A stretch of DNA of 62,332 nucleotides. Origin: Bradyrhizobium sp. ORS 375. GTDB lineage: Bacteria > Pseudomonadota > Alphaproteobacteria > Rhizobiales > Xanthobacteraceae. The translations under genes were made by a program, and so were the position numbers. The stretch's first letter is position 1. Every line of letters starts with the position of its first letter. The stretch lies in the NCBI RefSeq assembly GCF_000239775.1, contig NZ_CAFI01000067.1:1-62332 (forward strand). Reading direction: 5' to 3'. Of the stretch, positions 25,984 to 34,110 are shown one piece after another. The notes below the pieces were generated by a model. It ran no database searches, was not told where the DNA came from, and worked only from the letters and a program-made list of their open reading frames with translations.

Positions 25984-26016
25984 TAAGTTGTTGGTACGCA
26001 GCAGAAGTGATGTCTT

Positions 26017-26050
26017 GATGTTGTTGAGAAATGGCTCGATGTTGTTGAGA
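26017..26050. repeat. Two 13-bp direct repeats with 21-bp period upstream of hpnG
   Basis: GATGTTGTTGAGA occurs at 26017-26029 and again at 26038-26050. The 21-base period is two helical turns, so both copies face the same side of the DNA, as in tandem operator sites. They lie 46-79 bases before the hpnG start. No regulator can be named. Confidence 0.6.
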
Positions 26051-26095
26051 GTCGCTAGTTGCCTTGCGGACTCCTCGCCAAGGTAGCGTCGCAGC

Positions 26096-26833
26096 GTGAG
26101 CAACCTTGAAATAGCGTCGGCGTTGATGCTCATGGAATTCCTGCAGACATCGGGCTCGGACGGAGGCGTCACCATCTGCGTGGCGCTGGAGCTCGAGTCG
26201 CAGATAGCGCGGAGGCACTTCGTACCGCTGAGCCGCGTCGAACCCTGGGCGCAGAGCTTGGAATGCCTTTCAGCCACTCGTATCCGGGGTCTCGTTAGCC
26301 TCGGCCTTGCCGGCGGCCTGTGCGACGAAGTCAGCCTGGGCGATGTGGTCGTTGCGTCCGCCGTCGTATTCAACGGGCAGTGCTTTCCCACCGACGATCG
26401 GTGGGCAGATGGTGTGCTATCGGAGATGTCGTCCGCGATCTACGCTCCAATCGCCGGCGCCGACGTCGCTGTCACCAGTGCAGGAGCGCGCCGCGAGCTC
26501 TCGCGACGATCGGGGGCGGTTGCGGTCGATATGGAATCGCATTCAATTGCGCGATGGGCGGCTACCAACAAAATCCCATTTCTGGCCATCCGGGTCGTCA
26601 TGGATGACGTTGGGCGGCGCGTGCCCGAGGCGGCGGTGAGCTGTGTCTCTTCCGCCGGGCAGACAAGTCCGGTCCGTCTTTGCGGACTCGTGATGCGACG
26701 TCCGCTTGACGCCTTGGCCATCTTGCGTCTCTGCGCGGATTGGCCGCAGGCGAGGCGATCACTGCACGGATGTTGTCTGGCGCTCGCCTCGCCTGGCACG
26801 GCCGCCGAACCCAAGTCGGCCACGAGGACTTGA
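26096..26833 (+). CDS. hpnG: Adenosylhopane nucleosidase/phosphorylase HpnG
   Basis: A 245-residue member of the purine nucleoside phosphorylase/nucleosidase fold. In hopanoid synthesis HpnG removes adenine from adenosylhopane to give ribosylhopane. Visible are GVTICVALELESQIA, the glycine-rich VSLGLAGGLCDEVSLGDVVVA, and the ribose-binding AVDMESHSIARWA with the family's Met-Glu-Ser-His. The GTG at 26096 gives the longest product; ATG codons at 26126 and 26132 are also possible. The stop overlaps the hpnA start (TGATG). Thirteen-base direct repeats precede it. Confidence 0.85.
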   Translation: MSNLEIASALMLMEFLQTSGSDGGVTICVALELESQIARRHFVPLSRVEPWAQSLECLSATRIRGLVSLGLAGGLCDEVSLGDVVVASAVVFNGQCFPTDDRWADGVLSEMSSAIYAPIAGADVAVTSAGARRELSRRSGAVAVDMESHSIARWAATNKIPFLAIRVVMDDVGRRVPEAAVSCVSSAGQTSPVRLCGLVMRRPLDALAILRLCADWPQARRSLHGCCLALASPGTAAEPKSATRT

Positions 26834-27876
26834 TGTCCCTGAGTAAAGCCGATGTCCTTCTGACCGGAGCCAGCGGCTTCATCGGCTCGGCAGTGCTCCG
26901 CGAAGCGGTTCGGCAAGGATTTCGAGTTCGAGCGCTGGTCAGAAGGGGAAGCCATTATGCAGACCTGTCGTCCGAGAGCGTACACTTCGCTTACGGGGAT
27001 CTGCTTGACTCGGCTTCGCTGCGCCAGGCCTGTGAGGGATGCCGCTTTCTGTTCCATGTCGCGGCTGACTACAGGCTGTCGCTGCATCATGGCGCGAGAG
27101 TTCTGGCCTGCAACGTGATGGGCACCGACCATTTGATGTCGGCGGCTCTGCGCGCGGGAATTGAGCGGATTGTCTATACGAGTAGCGTCGCGACCTTGCG
27201 ATATCAGGTCGGTGACGCCTCGGCGGAGGAGCCGGAAAGTCTTCCACTCGAGATGGCTGTGGGCCCCTATAAGCGCAGCAAGATTCTGGCTGAAAGACTG
27301 GTTCTTCAGAAGATCGCCGAGGACAATCTGGCCGCCGTTGTCGTAAACCCGTCAGCGCCGATCGGCCCGCGTGACTGGCGTCCGACACCCACCGGGCGCA
27401 TCCTCGTCGCGGCAGCGAGGGGCCGGATGCCGGCTTTCGTGGACACCGGATTGAACCTCGTTCATGTTGACGATGTTGCGAAGGGGCATCTGGCGGCTCT
27501 GCACCGCGGTCGGATCGGGCAGCGCTATGTGCTCGGCGGTCAGAACGTCTCCCTGTCGGATTTGTTGGCGGAGGTCGCGTCGCAGCTTGGCCGGCGCTTT
27601 CGCGCCGTCCGATTGCCTTGGTACGCTGCTGTGCCGGCTGCGTTGGCGGGCGAAGCCAGCGCCTTTCTGACCGGAAGGGAGCCGTTGGCGACCTGGACCG
27701 GCGTTCAGCTCGCGCGGCACCGGATGTATTTCAACACGGCAAAGGCCGCGCGTGAACTGGGCTATCACGCGAGGAGTTATCGGCTAGCGGTCCATGATGC
27801 GCTCAGCTGGTTCGAAGCGAACGGGTATGGCGTGCGACGCTCAGCCGCCTGCGGCGGTCTGCCCACCGGCTTGTGA
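26833..27876 (+). CDS. hpnA: Hopanoid-associated sugar epimerase HpnA
   Basis: A 347-residue extended short-chain dehydrogenase/reductase. The dinucleotide motif is LLTGASGFIGSAV, the catalytic Ser/Tyr/Lys triad is in YTSSVATL and GPYKRSKILAE, and NPSAPIGPRDWRPTPTGR is a mark of the HpnA group. Its exact substrate in hopanoid side-chain synthesis is not established. Coupled to hpnG by a stop/start overlap, although there is no Shine-Dalgarno sequence of its own. Its last 36 bases overlap the 3' end of the convergent gene at 27841. Confidence 0.9.
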   Translation: MSLSKADVLLTGASGFIGSAVLREAVRQGFRVRALVRRGSHYADLSSESVHFAYGDLLDSASLRQACEGCRFLFHVAADYRLSLHHGARVLACNVMGTDHLMSAALRAGIERIVYTSSVATLRYQVGDASAEEPESLPLEMAVGPYKRSKILAERLVLQKIAEDNLAAVVVNPSAPIGPRDWRPTPTGRILVAAARGRMPAFVDTGLNLVHVDDVAKGHLAALHRGRIGQRYVLGGQNVSLSDLLAEVASQLGRRFRAVRLPWYAAVPAALAGEASAFLTGREPLATWTGVQLARHRMYFNTAKAARELGYHARSYRLAVHDALSWFEANGYGVRRSAACGGLPTGL

Positions 27877-28485
27877 CCGGGAAGGGCCCTGATCCGGGCT
27901 GCGGCCAAACCGAGCAATGAGAGCGGCGCGCGGCATATAGACGGCCACGCGGGTCCGCCCCAAGGTGTTGCTGCGCAGGGCGGCCGGGTTATGCGACCAC
28001 ACCAGCAGGGAGATCAGGACATTCTCGCCGAACCAGTGCACGCGCTCGGCTACGGTTCTTGATGTGCTGGCCTGCTCGCGTGCTGCGGCAAAGCCGTAGC
28101 GCGCCGAAAGCTCGGCCATCAGCGGAGCTGTGTCATCCGATCCAAAGGCAAGCGTCCCGCTGATCGCAACAATGTCGTCGAAATCCTTGCGGCTGGCTAC
28201 GAAGGATGCGAGCTCGCGCAACGACAGGTCGATCTCACGCGCAAGCCGTCGCGCCCAGGCCAGCGTGGGACCGGTCGGGGAAAACGGGGGGACATGCTCG
28301 TTCCAGACATGAAGTGCAAGCAATGGAGCGCCGGCGGGCAGATAGGTGCCGTCTGGCAGCATCACGGCGGTACGGCACGCCGCCCTCTGCAGTCGGAACA
28401 GGCAACTGGCGGAGGACGTGTACTCGAAGATGTGCTGCCGGTCGCGCAGAGATTGATCGATAGTGGCCATCAACTTGCTCAACAT
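27841..28485 (-). CDS. YkoP-like domain protein, unknown function
   Basis: A 214-residue soluble protein without a signal peptide. The core LPDGTYLPAGAPLLALHVWN, followed by EHVPP and later ARRLAREIDLSLRELASF, resembles the YkoP-like domain found beside polysaccharide deacetylases and lipid enzymes. The identification is from memory of that pattern. It overlaps the cyclopropane-synthase-like gene by one base in TGATG form, so it is the last gene of the hpnB - AI-2E permease - synthase - YkoP operon and may work on the same lipid. A 71-residue longer frame is just the antisense tail of that synthase gene. Confidence 0.6.
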   Translation of the reverse strand: MLSKLMATIDQSLRDRQHIFEYTSSASCLFRLQRAACRTAVMLPDGTYLPAGAPLLALHVWNEHVPPFSPTGPTLAWARRLAREIDLSLRELASFVASRKDFDDIVAISGTLAFGSDDTAPLMAELSARYGFAAAREQASTSRTVAERVHWFGENVLISLLVWSHNPAALRSNTLGRTRVAVYMPRAALIARFGRSPDQGPSRSQAGGQTAAGG

Positions 28486-29807
28486 CACGATCGCTCCGAT
28501 GCGGACAGCGGGCGCGATACCGTGCTCGCCAAGTCGCCGCCGACGGCTTCCAGCGGAGACGAAAACGGTGCCCCGACGGCGGGAGGAGGGCGGACATATT
28601 GGTAACCTCTCGTCCAGGGCCGCTGGACCGAGCCGTCGGTCGATGGCTTGAACGCCTGCACCTGCGCGATGGACAGCCATCCGCGATCGAAGGCGCAAGC
28701 CATGCCGGCGAGGAAGACCCGCCAGGTTCGAACGATCTCCGGACGAGTCGTTGCGTATGCCTCGGCGAGATGCTGTTCCAGTCGACGGCTCCAGTGCTGT
28801 AGCGTGAGCGCGTAATGCGGACGAAGGTCTTCCGCATCGGCGAATTCGAGGCCGGACGCGGAGAGCTCGACCAGAACACGCGACAGGTGGGGAACGGCGC
28901 CGCCGGGAAACACATGCCGGTCGATGAACTCGCCGCCGGGCGGCCCGCGCGAGCGGCCGGCGGGATCGGTCGAAACGATTCCATGGTTCAGGAACACCCC
29001 GCCGGGGCGCAGCACTCTGGCCACGGTCCGGAAATAGGCCGGGAGATGAGCGAGCCCGACGTGCTCGTACATGCCGACTGAGACGATCCGGTCAAAACTA
29101 CCGATGTCATTGAGATCCTCGTAGTGTTTGAGCTGGATGTCGATCCGATCGGAAAGGCCTGCCGAGGTAACGGCGTCGCTGGCTGCCGCATATTGCTGCC
29201 CGCTCAGCGTGACGCCGACAACTTGCGCTCCGTGGCGCGTCGCCGCCCATCGGGCCAGGCCTCCCCATCCACAGCCGAGGTCGAGCAGCCGGTCGCCTGG
29301 TCGCAGCAGAAGCTTGCGGCAGATGTGTTCGAGCTTCTGCTCCTGCGCGAGCGCAATGTCCTCGTGTCCGGTGCGGAAATAAGCGCAGGAATAAATCATC
29401 AGCGGATCCAGCCAGAGCCGGTAGAAATCATTGCCGACATCGTAATGATGATGGACGTTGCTGCGAGCGCGTGATCGTTTCCGCAGCAGCCGTGTCAGCG
29501 CCGGCAGGCGTGCGGCTCCGACGATCGGTGAAAAGCGGCCGAGCCGCTCTGCAAGAGCAATCCCCGCGCGAACGACATTCTCGATCGGTCCGTCCACCTC
29601 GATATCTCCCGCAACATAGCAGTCGGCGGCGCGCGAGAAATCGCCGACGACAAGGGCTTTCAGTGCGACGGCCGAGTGGAACGTAATCGTGACGTTAGGG
29701 TGCGTCGACGAGAAGAAGGAGCCGTCGGGGAACACCAATCGAACCGGGGGAAGATCATTGCCGAAGCGGTCCTCCAGCCGTTCAAGGAGATGGCGGACGA
29801 GGCTCAT
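28485..29807 (-). CDS. Cyclopropane-fatty-acyl-phospholipid synthase family methyltransferase
   Basis: A 440-residue SAM-dependent enzyme that transfers a methylene or methyl group to double bonds of phospholipid acyl chains. The N-terminal lipid-binding part (1-110) is followed by HHHYDVGNDFYRLWLD, SCAYF, SAM motif LLDLGCGWGGLARWA, GVTLSGQQ, the bicarbonate-site Glu region VSVGMYEHVG and LNHGIV, and the C-terminal HYALTLQHWSRRLEQH. All fit the CFA/mycolic-methyltransferase family. It lies in an operon with hpnB, so membrane hopanoid and acyl-chain changes may be made together. Start overlaps the preceding permease gene (ATGA). Confidence 0.92.
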   Translation of the reverse strand: MSLVRHLLERLEDRFGNDLPPVRLVFPDGSFFSSTHPNVTITFHSAVALKALVVGDFSRAADCYVAGDIEVDGPIENVVRAGIALAERLGRFSPIVGAARLPALTRLLRKRSRARSNVHHHYDVGNDFYRLWLDPLMIYSCAYFRTGHEDIALAQEQKLEHICRKLLLRPGDRLLDLGCGWGGLARWAATRHGAQVVGVTLSGQQYAAASDAVTSAGLSDRIDIQLKHYEDLNDIGSFDRIVSVGMYEHVGLAHLPAYFRTVARVLRPGGVFLNHGIVSTDPAGRSRGPPGGEFIDRHVFPGGAVPHLSRVLVELSASGLEFADAEDLRPHYALTLQHWSRRLEQHLAEAYATTRPEIVRTWRVFLAGMACAFDRGWLSIAQVQAFKPSTDGSVQRPWTRGYQYVRPPPAVGAPFSSPLEAVGGDLASTVSRPLSASERS

Positions 29808-30913
29808 CTTGTCACTCCTGGGCTGCTCCCTCTGCGCATCTGCTCGGGGCTTTCGTCGTACAAGGTCGCCAGCGTCGTTCGGATCACGAGTGCGATCGGC
29901 ACGGCCGTGATCACGCCGACGATGCCAAAAATCGCGCCGCCTGCGAGGAAGCAGAATATGATGAGAGTCGGATGCACGCGCCCCGCCGCCCCGAGCAGGA
30001 TCGGTCCGATCAGCTGATCGATGGTCAGCCGCAGGGCCGCCAGGTAGAGGCCATAGCCGACGATGGCATCGAAGCTCGAATTGTGCTGCAGGGCAACAAC
30101 GCCCGCGATCGCCGCCGCGGCAATTGGACCTACGACCGGGATTGCCTCGAGTACGCCCGTCAGCAGCGCGAGAAAGATGGCGTGCGGAACGCCGAGCGCG
30201 AGACCGAGACCGATATAGGCCAGGATTGCCGCGAGGCAGACGACGGCCATCACGCCGATGAAGTAGCGCCGCAGAACGGGATCGAGCGTGACGAGGAGAT
30301 GATCCGTCACGAGCGTGCGATGCCCTGGCGGAACGAGCCGAATCAGGCCGCGGACAATGGAGTCGCCGCTGATCATGAAGAAGAAGAGAATGACGAGCGT
30401 GAGCATTAGCCCGAAGCCGGCGCCGAACGTCGTACCGGCCAGCAACGCGATCAGGCGCGGGGTGGCAAGTGCATCTCTCAGCGCAACGGTGGCTTGGCGT
30501 GCGATATCCGGTGCAGACATCTGCTGGCCGAGAACGCGAACGGGGCCGGCGCCGACAACGCCGCGGACGAGTTGCGCGATCGTGGTCTGCAGGTCGCCGA
30601 GCGCGGCAGCGATCTCACGGGCGAAGGGAGGACCGCATAGCCAGCCGAACAGCGCACCCGCGCCGACGATGACAAAGAAGCCCAGGGCCGCGACGAGCGC
30701 CCACGGCAGATGTGTTGCTGCTACGATCCGCGCGATCAAAGGCCAGCAAATGTAGCTCACGACGGCGGCCAGGACAAACGGAAGCAGAACGAGCTGAAGC
30801 TCATATAAGGTGATGATCGCGAGGGCCACGATGAAGAGGATCGCGTGTGTCGAAAGCTTCTCGACGTGCTCGTGATCCTTCGCGGTGCTGATCTGGCAGG
30901 ACGTGCCGGTCAC
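29804..30913 (-). CDS. AI-2E-family (PerM) membrane protein
   Basis: A 369-residue protein with about eight helices and the family's C-terminal signature GVLEAIPVVGPIAAAAIAGVVAL, then DQLIGPILLGAAGRVHP and FFMISGD in the middle. Members include the E. coli TqsA autoinducer exporter and sodium/proton antiporters; most have unknown substrates. The start is set at a GTG whose overlap with the hpnB stop is GTGA. Being sandwiched between hpnB and the cyclopropane-synthase gene, it might handle a lipid or its precursor, but this is speculation. Confidence 0.85.
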   Translation of the reverse strand: MTGTSCQISTAKDHEHVEKLSTHAILFIVALAIITLYELQLVLLPFVLAAVVSYICWPLIARIVAATHLPWALVAALGFFVIVGAGALFGWLCGPPFAREIAAALGDLQTTIAQLVRGVVGAGPVRVLGQQMSAPDIARQATVALRDALATPRLIALLAGTTFGAGFGLMLTLVILFFFMISGDSIVRGLIRLVPPGHRTLVTDHLLVTLDPVLRRYFIGVMAVVCLAAILAYIGLGLALGVPHAIFLALLTGVLEAIPVVGPIAAAAIAGVVALQHNSSFDAIVGYGLYLAALRLTIDQLIGPILLGAAGRVHPTLIIFCFLAGGAIFGIVGVITAVPIALVIRTTLATLYDESPEQMRRGSSPGVTR

Positions 30914-32061
30914 GGGTAGATCCGTCCTTTCCACACGATGCGCCCCTTGCGGTGACGACGGACGCTCTCGATCGCAAGGCATGCGCCTAGCCAATAGCCG
31001 AGCGGAAACAGCAAGCCATACCAGAACGGGATACGCAGGTAGACGGCTCCGGCGACATGGAGTCCAACGAGCGCCGCGGTTGCCGCGGCAGCCGGCAGAG
31101 CTGCAATGCAGCTCGACGTGGTCCCATCGGCACACCGTTCAGCGAGCAGCGCGGGCAGCAGGATGCTGATTGCCGACGCCAGTACGACCAGGGCGGCGGT
31201 GATGACGGTCGCCGCGGGACCACCGAGCATTTCGACCATGTTTTTCGAAAGGCCAGGCCACAGATCTGTCCAGCCTCGGTACATGCGCGCGGTCAGCGCC
31301 GTCTGCCCGTCAGCAAGCAGCACCTGCCGTCCGCTTTGTTTAATCAGGCCTGCCAAGGCAGCGTCTTCGCAGATCGCGGAATGCACGGCAGCATGGCCGT
31401 TGACCGCGCGATATGCTGATCTCCGAACGAGCATGAATTGTCCACTGACGGTAACGCCGGGGCTTTCTGGCCTTTGCAAAGTTGCGAGATCCTGGGTGAA
31501 TGCCAACAGATAGAAGCCGCAGGGAATCAGCAAACGCTCCGGAAAGCTCACAAGCTCCTGACGTGGTGCAAGCGACAGCAGATCGAGTTCAAGGTACTCG
31601 GCAGTTCGAACCGCCCTGGTCAGCAATGAAGGCTCGGCACGCACATCTGCATCGATGAAACACAGCCATTCCGCGCCGGCAGGGGCGGCCTGGGCACCGG
31701 TCCAGCAGGCCTGCGGCTTCCCAACCCAACCGGGGCGAAGCGGCGGACTGCTGACTGGCCGGATCAACGGCGATCGGGCGGCGAACGACTGGGCAATCGC
31801 GAGACTTTCATCGCGAGAGCTGTCGTCGACGACCAAGATCGCTAGACGATCGCGCGGATAGTCCTGCGCATCGAGGTCCTGCAGGCAAGCGGCGAGGTTG
31901 CAGGCCTCGTCGCGCGCGGGAATGATGACGCAGACGCCCGGATAATCATTGTTCGGTGCTTGCACGGATCCCAGCGACGGCAGCAGCGCCTGCTGACGGC
32001 TGGCACGCGCAATCAGCCACGCAACACAAACAAGCCAGGCAATCGATAGCGCAAGATCCAT
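30910..32061 (-). CDS. hpnB: Hopanoid-associated glycosyltransferase HpnB
   Basis: A 383-residue GT2 enzyme. An N-terminal helix precedes VCVIIPARDEACNLAACLQD, LVVDDSSRDESL, LCFIDADVRAEPS and the catalytic ICEDAALAGLIK, with acceptor-site ARMYRGWTDLW and three C-terminal helices. HpnB is the hopene-associated glycosyltransferase of hopanoid gene clusters; its product is not firmly known. First gene of a four-gene, overlap-coupled unit (hpnB, AI-2E permease, CFA-type synthase, YkoP-like). An EcfG-like promoter ends 33 bases before its start. Confidence 0.88.
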   Translation of the reverse strand: MDLALSIAWLVCVAWLIARASRQQALLPSLGSVQAPNNDYPGVCVIIPARDEACNLAACLQDLDAQDYPRDRLAILVVDDSSRDESLAIAQSFAARSPLIRPVSSPPLRPGWVGKPQACWTGAQAAPAGAEWLCFIDADVRAEPSLLTRAVRTAEYLELDLLSLAPRQELVSFPERLLIPCGFYLLAFTQDLATLQRPESPGVTVSGQFMLVRRSAYRAVNGHAAVHSAICEDAALAGLIKQSGRQVLLADGQTALTARMYRGWTDLWPGLSKNMVEMLGGPAATVITAALVVLASAISILLPALLAERCADGTTSSCIAALPAAAATAALVGLHVAGAVYLRIPFWYGLLFPLGYWLGACLAIESVRRHRKGRIVWKGRIYP

Positions 32062-32093
32062 CGCGCGCCTCGGTCGTCATCCTCGGACCGCTC

Positions 32094-32118
32094 AATGAGT
32101 GGCCGCCGGATAGGTTCC
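32094..32118 (-). promoter_or_regulatory. EcfG-type promoter candidate upstream of hpnB operon
   Basis: Minus-strand GGAAC, 16 bases, CATT. It fits exactly within the 60-base gap between the upstream AI-2E permease stop and the hpnB start at 32061, leaving a leader of about 25 bases. Confidence 0.6.
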
Positions 32119-32121
32119 TGT

Positions 32122-33153
32122 TCACGGTTTTGGTTCGCCTGGCAAGCTTGTGGGCTGGCCGAGCACTTCGCGGAGATACAGCTTCTTGATGGCAACAAAG
32201 GTGATCACCGTGATCGGTGCAGCGAACACGATCGCGACATCGCCGAAGATCATGCTGACGAGCACGATGCTGAGGATGAGCACGGCGGGCGGCAGGAAGA
32301 TGAGCTGCCGCTGGATGACTGGTACGATGACGTTCCCTTCGATCTGATGGATGATGAGGTACGCCACGATCGTCCAGATGGCGACGGGGAGGCCTGAGCT
32401 CACGGCCACCAGGACGGCTGGGATGGACGCGATCAACGGTCCCACATAGGGAACGAACTCGCAGACGCCCGCGATGACGCCGAGGGCGATCGGAGACGGC
32501 AGGCCGATGAGCCAGACTGCTGTGGCGGACAGGGCTCCGATGAGGAGCATCTGGATCCCTTGCCCGAGCAGCCACAGGCGCAGCGCGCGGCCGATATCAT
32601 CGAGTGTTTCGAGCGCGTCACGACGGCTCCCCGGCCTGAAGAGCGCCGCCAGGCCCTTGCGATAGACCTGGGGCTGCACGGCGAGATAAACCCCGGCGGC
32701 GACAGTGAAGACGATCTGTTCGAGAACCTGGACGCTCAGACTGGCGAGATTGCTGGCAAGGCTCGTCAGCGAGATGTTTCCCGTCCCGGCATGGGCGAGA
32801 ACGAGCCGGCCAAACTCCGAGTGTCGCATATTGTCCCGGATGGAGGAGGCGGCAGCTTCGGCGCGGGTCAGCACGTCCTGGATCTCCGACGCCAGCTGCG
32901 TGCCGAACAGATAGAATGTTCCGCCTGCGGTACAAAAAATGAGAAGACCGGACACCATCAGAGCAAAGCCGTGCGGCATGCCGATCCAGCGCGTGAACGG
33001 CTCGCTCACCAACTCCAAGAGCATGGCCACCAGGATTGCGCCGACGAAGACAAGCACGAAGTCGCGCAGATACCAAACCAACGGCGGCAACGCGGCGAAT
33101 GCGACCGCAATCGCGACGCGCTTGGTGAATTCGCCGGTCGACATCTGAGTCAT
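32122..33153 (-). CDS. Second AI-2E-family (PerM) membrane protein
   Basis: A 343-residue permease of the same family as the protein at 29804: LLELVSEPFTRWIG near the N-terminus, a periplasmic helical segment (about 80-150), then GVIAGVCEFVPYVGPLIASIPAVLVAV and HQIEGNVIVPVIQRQLIFLPP. The divergence from the 29804 protein shows an old paralogue rather than a recent duplication. Start at 33153 (MTQMSTGE) is preferred over a long polar extension. It lies just upstream of hpnB, but hpnB has its own promoter candidate. Confidence 0.85.
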   Translation of the reverse strand: MTQMSTGEFTKRVAIAVAFAALPPLVWYLRDFVLVFVGAILVAMLLELVSEPFTRWIGMPHGFALMVSGLLIFCTAGGTFYLFGTQLASEIQDVLTRAEAAASSIRDNMRHSEFGRLVLAHAGTGNISLTSLASNLASLSVQVLEQIVFTVAAGVYLAVQPQVYRKGLAALFRPGSRRDALETLDDIGRALRLWLLGQGIQMLLIGALSATAVWLIGLPSPIALGVIAGVCEFVPYVGPLIASIPAVLVAVSSGLPVAIWTIVAYLIIHQIEGNVIVPVIQRQLIFLPPAVLILSIVLVSMIFGDVAIVFAAPITVITFVAIKKLYLREVLGQPTSLPGEPKP

Positions 33154-33209
33154 CGTCTCCCTGTCCGAAGCAACGTGTTGAGCTGGCCCTGAAGCAGGAG
33201 CGGATGTCC

Positions 33210-33944
33210 TCAATGGGGAGCGTGCCCGTTGCTCGCGATGTCGAAAATCGCGAAATAGTGCAGCACAATTCCCATCAGGACAAAGCAGTGCCAGATTGCG
33301 TTCTGGAAGCGCAGCCGCCGCCAGAGATGAAACACGACACCGACGCTGAACGACACGCCGCCGCCGATCATCAGCCAATTGACCGCAGGTGGAAGCGTGT
33401 CGGCCTGCGCTCTGCACAAAGTCAGACCGCACCATCCCATCAGCAGATAGGCGACGAGCGCCAGCCTGTCGTAGCGGCCGGGCATCAGCAGCTTGACCGT
33501 CGCCCCTGCAGCCGTCGTACTCCACAGACTGACAAGCAAGGCAAGCTTAACTCCGGGTTGCTGGACCCTGGCGATGAACGGCATGTAGGTGCTGGCGATC
33601 AGAACATAGATGGCGGAATGATCGAGGCGGCGCAGCAGCCACTTTGCGGGACTTATCGGCCAGAGATTGAAGGCCGCCGACGTGCTGAGGGTCAGCAGCA
33701 GACCGATGAGATAGATCGCGACGTCGACTTGCATCTCGACGTCGCTCAGCGGCGCGAGAACAGCGGTCATTGCCAGGACTGCGGAAATGGCAAAGCAAAG
33801 CCCGACGACATGAATGAGAAGATCGGCACGGATCTCCACTGGGCTGTAGGGCCAATCGATCGGCGCGGTCAGGTCGACAATGGCGCGACGGCGGCGTTCG
33901 GTCTGGAGGTCATGAGCTTTGAGCGTGTTGGAGAGAATGCGCAT
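33210..33944 (-). CDS. Hemolysin III (YqfA/AdipoR)-family membrane protein
   Basis: A 244-residue protein with seven hydrophobic helices and the metal-site residues of the PAQR superfamily: ADLLIHVVGLCFA, RRLDHSAIYVLIASTYMPF, and the C-terminal His pair in QNAIWHCFVLMG and LHYFAIFDIA. Related receptors are zinc-dependent ceramidase-like hydrolases, which would suit the lipid-modifying neighbourhood, but activity in bacterial members is mostly untested. A polar N-terminal extension of about 30 residues precedes the core. Confidence 0.9.
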   Translation of the reverse strand: MRILSNTLKAHDLQTERRRRAIVDLTAPIDWPYSPVEIRADLLIHVVGLCFAISAVLAMTAVLAPLSDVEMQVDVAIYLIGLLLTLSTSAAFNLWPISPAKWLLRRLDHSAIYVLIASTYMPFIARVQQPGVKLALLVSLWSTTAAGATVKLLMPGRYDRLALVAYLLMGWCGLTLCRAQADTLPPAVNWLMIGGGVSFSVGVVFHLWRRLRFQNAIWHCFVLMGIVLHYFAIFDIASNGHAPH

Positions 33945-34110
33945 TGGGATTAGCTACGGTCGGGTTTTGAACGAAGGAGGCCAGCTGTTGATAACGAGCG
34001 CTGTCGCCGAAAGGCGAAGGTGCGTAGAAACAATCACATGGCTTCCAATCGATCGTGCACGCCGCCCGTTCCCTGCGAGGGTAAGGTTGGATCGGTCGCG
34101 GACTGTGTTT

